Part shown: positions 7,746-16,979 of the stretch, piece after piece
Layout of the letters: every line of letters starts with the position of its first letter
How positions within the stretch are numbered: the stretch's first letter is position 1
Assembly (NCBI GenBank): GCA_902566705.1
Contig: CACFJT010000009.1
Coordinates: 1-51,857, forward strand
DNA length: 51,857 nt
Reading direction: 5' to 3'
Origin: an uncultured Pelagibacteraceae bacterium
GTDB taxonomy: Bacteria > Pseudomonadota > Alphaproteobacteria > Pelagibacterales > Pelagibacteraceae
The notes under the pieces: generated by a model
The model's database searches: none
Told to the model about the DNA's origin: nothing
What the model saw: only the letters and a program-made list of their open reading frames with translations
Made by a program: the position numbers and the translations under genes

Positions 7746-10589
7746 TTAATGCAATCCTTTCAGATCTTTTACTATGTCGTTGAATCCTGTCCTAAGTGAG
7801 GCTTTAATCATTAAATAATCATTGTTATTTAAATCATTTCTAATGAATTCAATAATTTGAGATTTGTTTAATAAAATCCTACCTTTTTTGGCTTTTGAAA
7901 TACCTGCAAATATTATAGATGCCATTTTACCTTTGACAAATACCTTGTGTATCTTGCTTTGATTAATTATTGGGGCTATAGATTGATGAAGTTTTTTAGA
8001 ATGCCTGCCGAGCTCTAACATATCACCAATTAATAAATATTTATTTGATTTTTTGGAGTCTATTTTGTCAAAGTTTTTTATTGCTGATTTTAATGATAGA
8101 GGATTTGAATTATAGCTTTGATCAATTAAATTAATTTTTTTATTATCAATTTTTACTACAGAATGGTCCCCTCTTCCCCCTGGAATTTTGAAATTGAGAA
8201 AAATATTTTGATTGAGTTTAAATATATTTTTATAAATACTTATAACTGCTAAAGCAGAGAGTGTATTATATATATTGTTTTGAAAATCGTTAGATAATGT
8301 GAAATACTTTTTTTTATTATTTAACTGAATATTAATTTTAAATTTTTTTCTAAAGGTCTTTATATTAATTAATTTAATATCTGCTTTCTGATTTTTAATA
8401 CCAAAAGAAACTACTTTAATTTTCTTTTCTTTGGCAATTTTTTTATGTAATTGAAAAAAACTATCATCTGCATTTAATACAAGATAACCACGAGTTTTTA
8501 TGTTGTTAATAATTTCAGATTTTGCCAAAGCAATTTGTTTGATATTTTTAAAATTTTTAGCGTGTGCATAATTTATATTTGTTATAACTCCAACATCTGG
8601 TTCTATAATTTTTGATAAATAATCAATTTCACCTTTTTTATCCATTCCAACTTCTAAAATTCCAAATTCATCATTTTGTTTTAAATTAAAAAGACTCAAA
8701 GGAACCCCGAATTTATTGTTATAAGATTTTGGAGAAATACTTATTTTCGAAATTTTACTTAATACATTGCCCAGTAATTCTTTAAGTGTAGTTTTGCCAC
8801 AGCTACCTGTAATAGCTATAATATTTGTATCAATACTTTTTCTAAAAGTCTTTGAAATATCTGTAAGGAATTTTAAAGTATTTTTTACTTTAATCTGACG
8901 ACTTTTATTTAAGTTATTTTGAAATCTGTTTACTACAGCCAATGATGCTTTTCTATTGAATGATTGTGCAACAAATTTATTACCATCATTTTTTTTTCCT
9001 TTAATAGCAAAAAAAATATCATTTCTGGTAACTTCTTGAGAATTAATTCTTGCTGTTTTTATAGATGTGTAGGGAGATAATTTTTTAATTTTAACTGCCT
9101 CTTTAACCACATTTAATTTTAAATTATTTGATAAATTATTATTTTTATTCTTAATTGCATTTAGAATTTCTTTTCTATCTGAAAAGAAAATTTTCTTATT
9201 TCCAATATCTTGCGTTATCTCATGACCTTTTCCAGCGACTAACAAAATATCACCTGAATTCAAATTATGAATAGCTTGTTTTATTGCTATTGCTCTATTA
9301 GAAATTTCTGTAATTCTTTTTTTTTTGATCCCTTTTTTAATATCTCTAATTATTTTTTGAGGATTTTCAAATCTAGGGTTATCAGTTGTAAGAATTATAC
9401 TATCTGCGAAATTACTAGCTATTCTTCCCATTTTTGATCTTTTATTTTGATCTCTATTTCCGCCACAACCAAATAGTACTGTGATTTCTTTATTAGGAAA
9501 TTGTTCTCTAAGATTTAAAAGACACGTTTTTAAAGCATCAGGCGTATGAGCATAATCTAGAATTGCTTTTGATTGATTTTTAATTTTTCCTATTTTTTCA
9601 AATCTTCCAGGGACTGGTTTTAATTTTGAAATTGTATTTAAAATTTTATTTAGACTAATACCACTATATTTTGCTGCAATTATTGCCATTAAAACATTTT
9701 TAAATTGTACTTTTCCTATTAGATTTAAATTTATATCCCTTATTGAGCCATTGAATTTAATTCTAAGGAATTGACCCTCTCCTTTAAAATAATGAGATAA
9801 GAGTTCTAGATTATTTTTCTCATCGTTGAGAGTATGCAATTTTAATTTCTTATTAATTGTAATTTTTTTTATTTTTTTAAACTCAGGTGTTAATTGATCT
9901 ACAATCACATTTCCTCTTTTTGAGATTAAGTTTTCGAATAAATAAAGTTTTGCATTTAAATAGTTTTTTAAATTTTTATGATAATCAAGATGATCCTGGG
10001 ATAAATTTGTAAATATGCCTGAATTAAACTTTAAACCATCTAATCTATTTTGCTTTAAACCATGACTTGAGGCTTCCATAATTACATTTTCTATTTTTTG
10101 ATTTTTTAACTTGCTTAATATTTTAGCCAACTTAATTGGATCTATTGTAGTATTAGATAAATTCAAATTAATTCTTTTTGATTTAACACCTAATGTACCA
10201 ATTGAAGCACCTTTTTTATTATTTAATTTTAATATTTGATAATAAAAATCTGCAACTGAAGATTTTCCGTTTGTACCAGTAACTGCAATTAAATTTTTTG
10301 GTTTTTTGTTATAAATTTTAAAAGCAGTTTCAGCTAATAATTTTCTTACATTATTTGTATGAATATACAAAATTCCATTTTGGAATTGATTTGTTTTTCT
10401 TTCGGTTACAATAATTTTAGATCCTTTTTTAATTGCTTTAGGAATAAATTTATTACCATCAATACTATTTCCTTTGATTGCAAAAAAAATATTATTTTTT
10501 TTAATACTCTTCGTGTCAAATGAAATTCCCGAAAAAGAAATATTTTTATAATTTTTATTTATGTTGTGAAAGTAGTTTCCTAGAAGCAT
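7746..10589 (-). CDS. murE/murF: Fused MurE-MurF ligase (adds meso-DAP, then D-Ala-D-Ala)
   Basis: One uninterrupted 947-residue frame encodes two successive Mur ligases. Residues 1 to about 475 are MurE: DTKSIKKNNIFFAIKG, ATP loop GTNGKS at 105-110, and DNPR at 403-406, the motif tied to meso-diaminopimelate specificity. Residues from about 490 are MurF: a second FFAIKGKKNDGNKF, ATP loop GSCGKT at 595-600, and NSNPLSLKSAI. The joint is a short lysine- and asparagine-rich stretch (about 475-495) with no stop and no obvious internal start. Together the two steps complete UDP-MurNAc-pentapeptide, whose consumer MraY is the next gene. MurE-MurF fusions are known, for example in Bordetella, so this one is probably an independent event. 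Confidence 0.94.
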   Translation of the reverse strand: MLLGNYFHNINKNYKNISFSGISFDTKSIKKNNIFFAIKGNSIDGNKFIPKAIKKGSKIIVTERKTNQFQNGILYIHTNNVRKLLAETAFKIYNKKPKNLIAVTGTNGKSSVADFYYQILKLNNKKGASIGTLGVKSKRINLNLSNTTIDPIKLAKILSKLKNQKIENVIMEASSHGLKQNRLDGLKFNSGIFTNLSQDHLDYHKNLKNYLNAKLYLFENLISKRGNVIVDQLTPEFKKIKKITINKKLKLHTLNDEKNNLELLSHYFKGEGQFLRIKFNGSIRDINLNLIGKVQFKNVLMAIIAAKYSGISLNKILNTISKLKPVPGRFEKIGKIKNQSKAILDYAHTPDALKTCLLNLREQFPNKEITVLFGCGGNRDQNKRSKMGRIASNFADSIILTTDNPRFENPQKIIRDIKKGIKKKRITEISNRAIAIKQAIHNLNSGDILLVAGKGHEITQDIGNKKIFFSDRKEILNAIKNKNNNLSNNLKLNVVKEAVKIKKLSPYTSIKTARINSQEVTRNDIFFAIKGKKNDGNKFVAQSFNRKASLAVVNRFQNNLNKSRQIKVKNTLKFLTDISKTFRKSIDTNIIAITGSCGKTTLKELLGNVLSKISKISISPKSYNNKFGVPLSLFNLKQNDEFGILEVGMDKKGEIDYLSKIIEPDVGVITNINYAHAKNFKNIKQIALAKSEIINNIKTRGYLVLNADDSFFQLHKKIAKEKKIKVVSFGIKNQKADIKLINIKTFRKKFKINIQLNNKKKYFTLSNDFQNNIYNTLSALAVISIYKNIFKLNQNIFLNFKIPGGRGDHSVVKIDNKKINLIDQSYNSNPLSLKSAIKNFDKIDSKKSNKYLLIGDMLELGRHSKKLHQSIAPIINQSKIHKVFVKGKMASIIFAGISKAKKGRILLNKSQIIEFIRNDLNNNDYLMIKASLRTGFNDIVKDLKGLH

Positions 10590-10591
10590 AA

Positions 10592-12283
10592 TTAATTAAC
10601 CTCTATATATTTTGTGGCTAAAATAGGCCCAATTTTATCTATGACTTTTCCAGCTACCTCTACTGAAGTCCAGCCAGCAGTATTATAAAGTGTACCCTTC
10701 CACCCACCTTTTCGATGTCTATACTTATAATAATAATCTTTAGATTTTTTTGGAGTATCAAGCATTACAACAAAAACAAATTGTGGGTTTGATGTGGGAA
10801 AAATGGAGGCAAAAGTATTTATTTTTGCCTCAGAATATGCTCCTCCTTTAGGTTGATCAGCGGTGCCTGTTTTTCCACCAATTTCATAATTTTGAACATC
10901 TGCAAATTTAGCTGTCCCTTCCTCAGTATTTACAATTTTTCTTAAAGCGCTAACAACTTGTTCTGAAATACCTTTGTTTAATATTCTTTTATTTTTTTTA
11001 TTAAAATTATTTTCTTTATAAATTAATGTTGGCTTAATTTCATACCCTCCATTTGATAAAACAGAATAACCTTTTGCTAATTGAAGAATTGTAGTTGCTA
11101 TTCCATGTCCAAAAGAAGCTGTAGCTAATCTGCATTTTCCAAAATCATAATTTTTTTGAGGAGCAACTTCTTCAATATCAAAATCAATATCACTTAACAC
11201 GCCAACTTTTTCTAAAAATAATTTAAATTTTTCTGAGCCAACTTTTTGGGCAATTTTTACTGATCCTATATTTCCAGATCTAACTAAAATTTGCTCTGCA
11301 GTTAAATCTGATGGTATTTCATTGTCATACTCACCTATTCTGTATTTGTCACATTTAATTGATTTAGGTAAATCTAAAAATTCAGTCTCTGGTTTAATTA
11401 CCTTCTCATTTAAGGCGCTAGCAAAAGTAAATGCTTTAAATACAGACCCAAGTTCATATGTTCCTTTAGTTACCCTATTAATATAATTCACATCTGTAAT
11501 ACTTTGTCTTTCATTTGGATTAAAATCTGGCAAAGAAACTAATGATAAAATATTGCCATTATTAACATCCATTAAAATGGCTGCACTACCTTTGCTTTTA
11601 AAAATTTCCTGATATTTAATTAATTCCTTTCTAATTAAAAATTGAATATCTTTATCTAAGGTTAGTTTAATTGACTTTTTTGACTTTCTAAGTTCATCAT
11701 TTAAAGATTTTTCTAATCCAGAAATACCATTATTATCATCGTCTATCTGACCTAAAACATGACTAAAAAGATTTTTTTGTGGATAAATTCTTAAAACTCT
11801 TTCTTCTGGAACTAAAGATTTGTCCCCTAATTTCATTATTTTTTCATAATTTTCTTCTGAAATTTTCTTCTCTAAATAAAAAAATTTCTTAGTTTTTATT
11901 TTTTTTTTAATTTCATCAAAGTTTTTATCAGGAAAAATAATATTTAAACTTAGAAGTAATTTTTTTTCATTGATTATGTCTGAAGTTTTTAAACCAATAT
12001 CAATCGATTTAACTGTCTTAGCTAAATAATTTCCATTAATATCTATAATATCTGCACGATAAAGCTGATTTTTAGATGCAGGAAGATTATTGATTTTTTC
12101 TAATTTACTCTTTCGTGAACCTAAGTGAACTAGGTGTATTGAGTAAATTAAATATAAAATAAAAAAAACAAAGAAAATAAAAGCTACACGATTAAATTGA
12201 ATATTTAATCCATTTTCTTTTTTCTTAAATGTAAAATCACTTTTATAGTCCTCTATAGTTAATTTTGATTTATTATCAGTCAT
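10592..12283 (-). CDS. ftsI: Septal transpeptidase PBP3
   Basis: Class B penicillin-binding protein that cross-links septal peptidoglycan in the periplasm. The N-terminal membrane anchor spans about residues 33-55. A dimerisation/pedestal domain follows, and then the transpeptidase domain with SVFK (about 281-284, active serine), SGN (about 337-339) and KTG (about 472-474). The product is about 563 residues. A GTG at 12286 directly precedes the ATG at 12283; I chose the ATG, which shares a base with the ftsL stop (TGATG). The gene lies between ftsL and murE-murF, the canonical place. Confidence 0.95.
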   Translation of the reverse strand: MTDNKSKLTIEDYKSDFTFKKKENGLNIQFNRVAFIFFVFFILYLIYSIHLVHLGSRKSKLEKINNLPASKNQLYRADIIDINGNYLAKTVKSIDIGLKTSDIINEKKLLLSLNIIFPDKNFDEIKKKIKTKKFFYLEKKISEENYEKIMKLGDKSLVPEERVLRIYPQKNLFSHVLGQIDDDNNGISGLEKSLNDELRKSKKSIKLTLDKDIQFLIRKELIKYQEIFKSKGSAAILMDVNNGNILSLVSLPDFNPNERQSITDVNYINRVTKGTYELGSVFKAFTFASALNEKVIKPETEFLDLPKSIKCDKYRIGEYDNEIPSDLTAEQILVRSGNIGSVKIAQKVGSEKFKLFLEKVGVLSDIDFDIEEVAPQKNYDFGKCRLATASFGHGIATTILQLAKGYSVLSNGGYEIKPTLIYKENNFNKKNKRILNKGISEQVVSALRKIVNTEEGTAKFADVQNYEIGGKTGTADQPKGGAYSEAKINTFASIFPTSNPQFVFVVMLDTPKKSKDYYYKYRHRKGGWKGTLYNTAGWTSVEVAGKVIDKIGPILATKYIEVN

Positions 12284-12588
12284 CACTCTTTAATAATTTT
12301 AAAATTTTGGATTTTATTTTTATCATTTGAAATATTGTAGACTCTTATGTCTTTTATATTTTTTTGGATTAATTCATCCTCAAAATACTGAGATTGATAT
12401 TCAAGCAATCTTTCTGCAGAACTTAAATAATCATACTCCAAGGATACATTTTCAAATTCAGTCTTTAAAACTCTTATATTCTCTTTTGCGGTAAATATTT
12501 CATCTTCAATTTGTTTAGTTGTATTTTTTATTATTGCAGTTGATAGGACTAAAAAAAAAACTACTACTGCTAAAACAAACTTTTTCAC
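12283..12588 (-). CDS. ftsL: FtsL-like division protein
   Basis: A 101-residue protein with a short positive N-terminus, one membrane segment (about residues 3-20, [17 protein letters not shown]) and a following helix rich in charged and heptad-like residues (about 25-75), probably a periplasmic coiled coil. That layout, the size and the place between rsmH and ftsI match FtsL, which joins FtsQ and FtsB in the divisome. FtsL sequences are poorly conserved, so the call rests on topology and context. The start is GTG, overlapping the rsmH stop as GTGA. Confidence 0.8.
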   Translation of the reverse strand: MKKFVLAVVVFFLVLSTAIIKNTTKQIEDEIFTAKENIRVLKTEFENVSLEYDYLSSAERLLEYQSQYFEDELIQKNIKDIRVYNISNDKNKIQNFKIIKE

Positions 12589-13595
12589 AGTTTGTCTCCA
12601 TAATTTTCAATTTCAATATAATTTCTGAATTGCTCCTCTATATCGGTATCAAAATTATAAAAATCTGTTTTTTTTATTACATATCTAAATTTAGCAGATC
12701 TAGATGGAGGATTGTCTTTTAACTCTTCCTCTGAAGGAGTTATTGGTTTTTTTTGAATTAAATTAAATAATGTATCTGCTTGTTTTACAACAGGGCTATA
12801 TCGTGAAATACTTTTATTTTCAGAAAGACTTTTAAAAAAATATTTTACTATTTTATCCTCTAAAGAATGAAATGTAACTACACCTAAAACACCTCCTTTT
12901 TTTAAAACTTTAGTGGCATTAATAAGCCCATAAATTAATTCACTTATTTCTTTATTTACAAATATTCTAAGTGACTGAAAAACTTTAGTCGCATTATGAA
13001 CTTTAAAATTTTTTCTTTTTTTTGATTTGTCAATAATTTCAACTAAAGATTTAGTATCAATTTGATTTTTAGATCTTTCTTTTATGATATTTCGCGTAAT
13101 AGATTTAGCTTCTTTTTCATCTCCAAAAAATTTAAAAATTTTTTCTAATTCCTTTTCATCAAGTTTATTGATTACATCTTCTGCTGAATAACTATTTAAT
13201 CCTAGTTGCATATTTAATTTACCAGTATTATCGAATGATAATCCTTTTTGTGGGTCTTTAATTTGAGTGTAGGAATAACCAAGGTCAAAAATTACTCCTC
13301 TTATGTTTTCATTTTTGAGTTTTAAATTACTTAACTGACTAAATTTAATATTTTTAAATATAAATCTATCTTCAAAATTTACTTTTAATTGATTGGCAAT
13401 TTTTTCACTCTCTAAATCTCTATCTAGAGCTATGACTTTTGTATTTTCAAAATCTAAAATTTTTTTGGAATAACCGCCTTGACCGAAAGTACAATCGATA
13501 AATGTGCCACCATGTTGAGGGGAAATAACGCTAATAATTTCTTTTAGCAGTACCGGATAATGCTTTTGCATTTTCGGTACTATGGTGGCGTCCAT
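12585..13595 (-). CDS. rsmH: 16S rRNA (cytosine1402-N4)-methyltransferase
   Basis: SAM-dependent methyltransferase (also called MraW) that modifies C1402 in the P-site region of 16S rRNA. The 336 residues include [10 protein letters not shown], the SAM-binding [12 protein letters not shown] (about 33-44), [23 protein letters not shown] and [12 protein letters not shown], typical of the family. The first ATG (13595) is preceded by AAGAGA at a usable distance. A second ATG eight codons later lacks one, so I keep the first. MraZ normally sits directly upstream; here ftsZ is in between. Confidence 0.95.
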   Translation of the reverse strand: MDATIVPKMQKHYPVLLKEIISVISPQHGGTFIDCTFGQGGYSKKILDFENTKVIALDRDLESEKIANQLKVNFEDRFIFKNIKFSQLSNLKLKNENIRGVIFDLGYSYTQIKDPQKGLSFDNTGKLNMQLGLNSYSAEDVINKLDEKELEKIFKFFGDEKEAKSITRNIIKERSKNQIDTKSLVEIIDKSKKRKNFKVHNATKVFQSLRIFVNKEISELIYGLINATKVLKKGGVLGVVTFHSLEDKIVKYFFKSLSENKSISRYSPVVKQADTLFNLIQKKPITPSEEELKDNPPSRSAKFRYVIKKTDFYNFDTDIEEQFRNYIEIENYGDKL

Positions 13596-13613
13596 TTATC
13601 TCTTGGAAGACCA

Positions 13614-15098
13614 TTAATTTTTTTGTCTTCTTAAGAATGCTGGTATCTCAAGATCATCCTCTTCCTCTTCGTGTTCAGAGGATAAAAGTTCATCTGAACT
13701 TGAGGTTTCGATTTCTGAACTGAATAAATCCGGCGCATCAGAATCAACTCCGAATTCTTTAAGATCATTAGAAACCTCTTCATCAACATTATTCTCTTGG
13801 GTTTCTTCATGATTAGTTTCCAAAGCCTCTTGTGCAAACGATTTTTCCATTTCATTAACTGAATTATCTTCAACTATACTCTCACTTTCCATTCTAGTAT
13901 TTTGAACAACTTCTTCTTTCATCGTTTGATTATGAGAGCTTTCATTTTGTTGTTCTTGAATAATCTCATTTTCAAGCTTTAAAGCATTAGCACCATGCGT
14001 AATTGGGTTTGATGCTGTTGAACTTGAAAAATTGAAAGATTTAGAAGATCCAATATTTGAAAAATCAGAATAACCAGGGTTACGATTATGTATCCTATGA
14101 ACCATATTTACTACTGATTTTGATTCAGGTTGCTGACCGTCCAATGATGTTGCAACAATTGAAACTCTAATTTTTCCATCAAGCTCTGTATCAGTAATAG
14201 CTCCAATTATTACCTCCGCCTCTGAGTCTACCTCAGATCTTATTTTGTTCACCACTTCATCTACCTCAAAGAGTTTAAGATCTTTACCTCCAGTAATATT
14301 AACTAATAATCCTTTGGCACCTTTTAGAGTGTAGTCGTCAATTAAAGGGTTGCTTATTGCCATCTCTGCAGCTTGCATTGCACGACCTTCACCTTCAGCT
14401 TCCCCAGTTCCCATCATAGCTTTGCCCATTGCTGCCATAACAGTTTCAACATCTGCAAAATCTAAGTTGATTATTCCAGGTCTTACCATCAAATCTGTCA
14501 CACTTTGAACACCATGTCTTAAAACATTATTTGAAAGATTAAATGACTCTTCAAAAGTAGTCTGTTCATTAGCTATTTTAAATAGGTTTTGGTTAGGAAT
14601 AACAATAATTGTATCAACATGTTTTCTTAATTCTTCCAAACCTTGTTGTGCTCTTCTCATCCTAGAAGGGCCTTCATATAAAAATGGAAGAGTCACAACA
14701 CCTACTGTTAAGATATTTAATTCTTTAGCAGCTCTGGCAATAACATGAGCAGCACCAGTGCCCGTTCCACCGCCCATACCAGCTGCAATAAAAACCATAT
14801 TTGCACCTTGAAGTGTATTTACAATTTCATTTAAAGATTCATCTGCTGCAGCTTGTCCAATATCTAATTTTGCACCAGCTCCTAATCCTTTGGTTAAATT
14901 TAAACCAATTTGAATTCTTGTTTTTGCTTTACTGAGCTTCAAATCTTGGGCATCGGTATTCACTGCAATAAATTCTACTCCTTGCATATTGTTTTCAATC
15001 ATTTCATTTATTGCATTTCCACCTGCTCCACCTACACCTAAAACTAGAAGTCGTGGCTGTAGTTCTTTTATCTCTGGTGCTTTAAAGTTAATTGTCAT
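13614..15098 (-). CDS. ftsZ: Cell division GTPase FtsZ
   Basis: Tubulin-like GTPase that forms the Z ring. The core carries [10 protein letters not shown] (about 21-30), the GTP signature GGGTGTG (109-115) and the T7 synergy loop [11 protein letters not shown]. After about residue 325 comes a long acidic, asparagine- and serine-rich linker. The protein ends in [10 protein letters not shown], the C-terminal peptide that binds FtsA-type partners. At 494 residues the length is usual for an alphaproteobacterium. A good ribosome site, GGGGA, precedes the ATG, and the mraZ stop forms part of it. Position directly after mraZ is unusual, since ftsZ normally ends the dcw cluster. Confidence 0.97.
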   Translation of the reverse strand: MTINFKAPEIKELQPRLLVLGVGGAGGNAINEMIENNMQGVEFIAVNTDAQDLKLSKAKTRIQIGLNLTKGLGAGAKLDIGQAAADESLNEIVNTLQGANMVFIAAGMGGGTGTGAAHVIARAAKELNILTVGVVTLPFLYEGPSRMRRAQQGLEELRKHVDTIIVIPNQNLFKIANEQTTFEESFNLSNNVLRHGVQSVTDLMVRPGIINLDFADVETVMAAMGKAMMGTGEAEGEGRAMQAAEMAISNPLIDDYTLKGAKGLLVNITGGKDLKLFEVDEVVNKIRSEVDSEAEVIIGAITDTELDGKIRVSIVATSLDGQQPESKSVVNMVHRIHNRNPGYSDFSNIGSSKSFNFSSSTASNPITHGANALKLENEIIQEQQNESSHNQTMKEEVVQNTRMESESIVEDNSVNEMEKSFAQEALETNHEETQENNVDEEVSNDLKEFGVDSDAPDLFSSEIETSSSDELLSSEHEEEEDDLEIPAFLRRQKN

Positions 15099-15107
15099 CT
15101 TTTTCCC

Positions 15108-15566
15108 CTATTGTTTGTTTTGTTGAAGCTCCCATTTAAGATTACCACGATTAATATTTGCTTTTTTCCTCGCTGTTATCTTAAATTTTTCAAATGCTGT
15201 TGGTTCCCATATTTGAAATGTTTGGCCTTGACCAACAAACAACATGCTATTTTTTATTTTTGCATGTTTTAATAATTTTGATGAAAGTGAAATTCTGCCC
15301 TCACTATCAAATTGTAAATTTATACTTTCTGCTAATATTGAAGTTGCAAAATAATCTCTTTTTTCCTCAAAGGGATTTAAGGAGTCAATTGCTGAAGAAA
15401 TTTTTTCTATTCTATCTTGAGAACATGCTTCTATAGATGAGTTATTAAATGATGGATAACATATAACACCATTGTAACCTAAATTGGATAAATGTGACCT
15501 AAAACTAGCAGGCACAGATACTCTCCCTTTTTTGTCTAATTTGTTTTCGTATGTTGATAAAAACAT
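15108..15566 (-). CDS. mraZ: Transcriptional regulator MraZ
   Basis: Ring-forming DNA-binding protein of the AbrB/SpoVT fold that controls its own dcw operon. The 152 residues hold two copies of the fold: FLSTYENKLDKKGRVSVPASF (about 2-22, DKKGR signature) and INLQFDSEGRISLSSKL (about 87-104, DSEGR signature). AAAGGAA lies 10 bases before the ATG. Its promoter and a three-repeat operator are directly upstream, which fits autoregulation. It is the first gene of the 15-kb minus-strand operon. Confidence 0.95.
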   Translation of the reverse strand: MFLSTYENKLDKKGRVSVPASFRSHLSNLGYNGVICYPSFNNSSIEACSQDRIEKISSAIDSLNPFEEKRDYFATSILAESINLQFDSEGRISLSSKLLKHAKIKNSMLFVGQGQTFQIWEPTAFEKFKITARKKANINRGNLKWELQQNKQ

Positions 15567-15594
15567 AAAACATAAATTCCTTTATTCCCATATT

Positions 15595-15619
15595 TGGGAA
15601 TTTATGGGATATTATGGGT
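15595..15619 (-). promoter_or_regulatory. Putative MraZ operator (three TGGG repeats)
   Basis: On the plus strand TGGGA, TGGGA and TGGGT occur at 15595, 15605 and 15615, each separated by exactly five bases. MraZ of E. coli is known to bind TGGG-type direct repeats with five-base spacers. The array covers the -10 element and probable start site of the mraZ promoter, so binding would block transcription. The first repeat is also half of the inverted repeat TTCCCATATTTGGGAA (15585-15600). Confidence 0.8.
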
Positions 15620-15637
15620 TTTACAACTAGACGTCAA
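15609..15637 (-). promoter_or_regulatory. Sigma70-type promoter of the mraZ-ftsZ-dcw operon
   Basis: On the minus strand TTGACG (15637-15632) and TAATAT (15614-15609) are separated by 17 bases, close to the sigma70 consensus. Transcription should begin near 15602, giving a leader of about 36 bases before mraZ. No comparable promoter was seen between the tightly packed downstream genes. Confidence 0.75.
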
Positions 15638-15740
15638 TACCTATTATTTAAGTACTTTTATTCTTTTATTAAGAGAGAAAATAGACACTGGCATTTTTAA
15701 ACGAGAACAATTAAAGAAACTTATAGTGATATTTTAATTT

Positions 15741-16103
15741 GAAGTGCCAGATAAACTATAAGCCGGGTTCTGTCATTTAAACCTATCATTTGTCTAGGCT
15801 TAAGATCACTCTTAAGCTCAAGCAACTAACCCTGATGACTAGCCAAGGACGGCTTTTAGTTTTTAAACAATGTCATCTCTACTTAGTCTTGCTCCCAGTG
15901 GGGTTTTCCAGCGTTCATTGTTACCAATAGAACCGGTGTGCTCTTACCACACCTTTTCACCCTTGCCATGTTATGGCGGTTTATTTTCTGTGGCACTATC
16001 CCTAGGGTTTCCCCCGCCAGGTATTACCTGGCACTGTGTCCTTGTAGAGCCCGGACTTTCCTCTTTAATAAAAATTTAAAGCGATAAGTCGTTTATCTGG
16101 CAA
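15741..16103 (-). ncRNA. rnpB: RNase P RNA
   Basis: Catalytic RNA that matures tRNA 5' ends. Read on the minus strand it begins with TTGCCAGATAAACGACTTAT and ends with AAGTTTATCTGGCACT-like pairing sequence, so both termini form the closing P1 helix (CCAGATAAAC with GTTTATCTGG). Inside are the universal GAGGAAAGTCCGGGC (about 16063-16049), CAGGGTGAAAAGGTG-type and AGAACCCGGCTTA segments. The last closes the catalytic core. The size of about 360 bases is typical of bacterial type A. End positions are good to a few bases. Confidence 0.93.
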
Positions 16104-16108
16104 GAATT

Positions 16109-16137
16109 AATTTACTACTTAATTTTTTAATTTTCAA
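16109..16137 (-). promoter_or_regulatory. Probable rnpB promoter
   Basis: On the minus strand TTGAAA (16137-16132) and TAAATT (16114-16109) are separated by 17 bases. They place the start about seven bases later, at the expected 5' end of RNase P RNA. The region is very AT-rich, so chance matches are common; position gives most of the support. Confidence 0.5.
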
Positions 16138-16143
16138 TAATTA

Positions 16144-16875
16144 TTATTTAAATTTTTTTACAATATTTTTACAAATTAGTGCACATTCACTATCAATTAA
16201 ACCATTTATCAGTTCTTTTCTAAATCTTCTCTGAAATGCTTTTATAACTAATTTTATATTATTTGATCTCTTATTAATTGGATGTTTTAAATATCCAATT
16301 TTATGCAAATTATTTATAAAAATTTTTATATCTGTTTCATTTATTTTTTTATTTCTTTCTTTTAAAAGAATTCTTTGACTTAAATTATGCCAATAACTTA
16401 TTTTCTTTTTAGCTAAAAATTCCCAAGGAAATTTTTCACCAGGATCTTTTTTTCTGTCTGGAGAAATATCAGAATGACCTAAAATATTTTTTGGTCTAAT
16501 TTTATACTTTTCAATCAAAAAATTGCTTAATTTTAAAACAGAATTTATTTGCTTCTTAGTAAATTTTTTATATTTAAAATCGTGTCCAGGATTACTGATC
16601 TCAATTCCAATCGAATATTTATTTAAATTTTTATATTTTTTCCAATTTGAGACTCCTGCATGCCAAGCTATATATAAATCAGGGACCATGGTTAAAATTT
16701 CCCCATTTTTTTTTATGAAATAATGACTGCTTACTTTTGACTTTAAACCTGTCAATCGATTTATAGCATCAATTTCATTTTTCATACCTGTATAATGGAA
16801 AATTATAAATTTTATTTCATTCCGTTTTCTTTTTTTTTGATTAAAATTAAGTGAATACTTTAAAGTTGTATACAT
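16144..16875 (-). CDS. N-acetylmuramoyl-L-alanine amidase (AmiD/AmpD type)
   Basis: Zinc amidase of the Amidase_2 family that cuts the MurNAc-L-Ala bond in peptidoglycan or its turnover fragments. The likely zinc ligands are visible as H27 in FHYTG, H134 in LGHSDISPDRK and D144 in KDPGEKFPW. SIGIEISNPG is the family core strand. The C-terminal 50 residues (FQRRFRKELINGLID) look like a peptidoglycan-binding helix bundle, an AmiD-like arrangement. The N-terminus shows no clear signal peptide, so the cellular location is uncertain. It is expressed divergently from mlaA and sits directly upstream of rnpB. Confidence 0.85.
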   Translation of the reverse strand: MYTTLKYSLNFNQKKRKRNEIKFIIFHYTGMKNEIDAINRLTGLKSKVSSHYFIKKNGEILTMVPDLYIAWHAGVSNWKKYKNLNKYSIGIEISNPGHDFKYKKFTKKQINSVLKLSNFLIEKYKIRPKNILGHSDISPDRKKDPGEKFPWEFLAKKKISYWHNLSQRILLKERNKKINETDIKIFINNLHKIGYLKHPINKRSNNIKLVIKAFQRRFRKELINGLIDSECALICKNIVKKFK

Positions 16876-16979
16876 ACTGAGTTTAAATATAAATTTTGAC
16901 CATTTATAAACACTTTATAGACATCATTTAAGATTAAATGTTATTTTACAATTGTTACATATATAATATATAATTGATT
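16876..16979. promoter_or_regulatory. Divergent intergenic region between the amidase gene and mlaA
   Basis: These 104 AT-rich bases must hold the start signals for both divergent genes. On the plus strand TTTACA near 16945 followed by a TATATAA-rich stretch ending just before the mlaA ATG could be a promoter. No element is convincing enough to name precisely, and no repeat or operator stands out. Confidence 0.35.

Noticed and set aside
9100-9160. Possible missing stop between murE and murF as an assembly error
   Set aside because: The linker is in frame, has no A/T run that would explain a lost stop, and no start codon with a ribosome site opens MurF separately. I treat the fusion as real, while listing a read check.
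13631-13873. Alternative minus-strand frame inside the 3' part of ftsZ
   Set aside because: It shadows the acidic FtsZ linker in another frame; FtsZ continues to its conserved C-terminal peptide without a break.
15640-15740. Terminator or small RNA between mraZ promoter and rnpB
   Set aside because: The hundred bases hold no GC-containing stem followed by T on the minus strand and no conserved RNA motif I can recognise.
15870-16079. Plus-strand open frame of 69 codons
   Set aside because: It lies wholly inside the RNase P RNA gene on the opposite strand; the open frame is a by-product of that RNA's higher GC.
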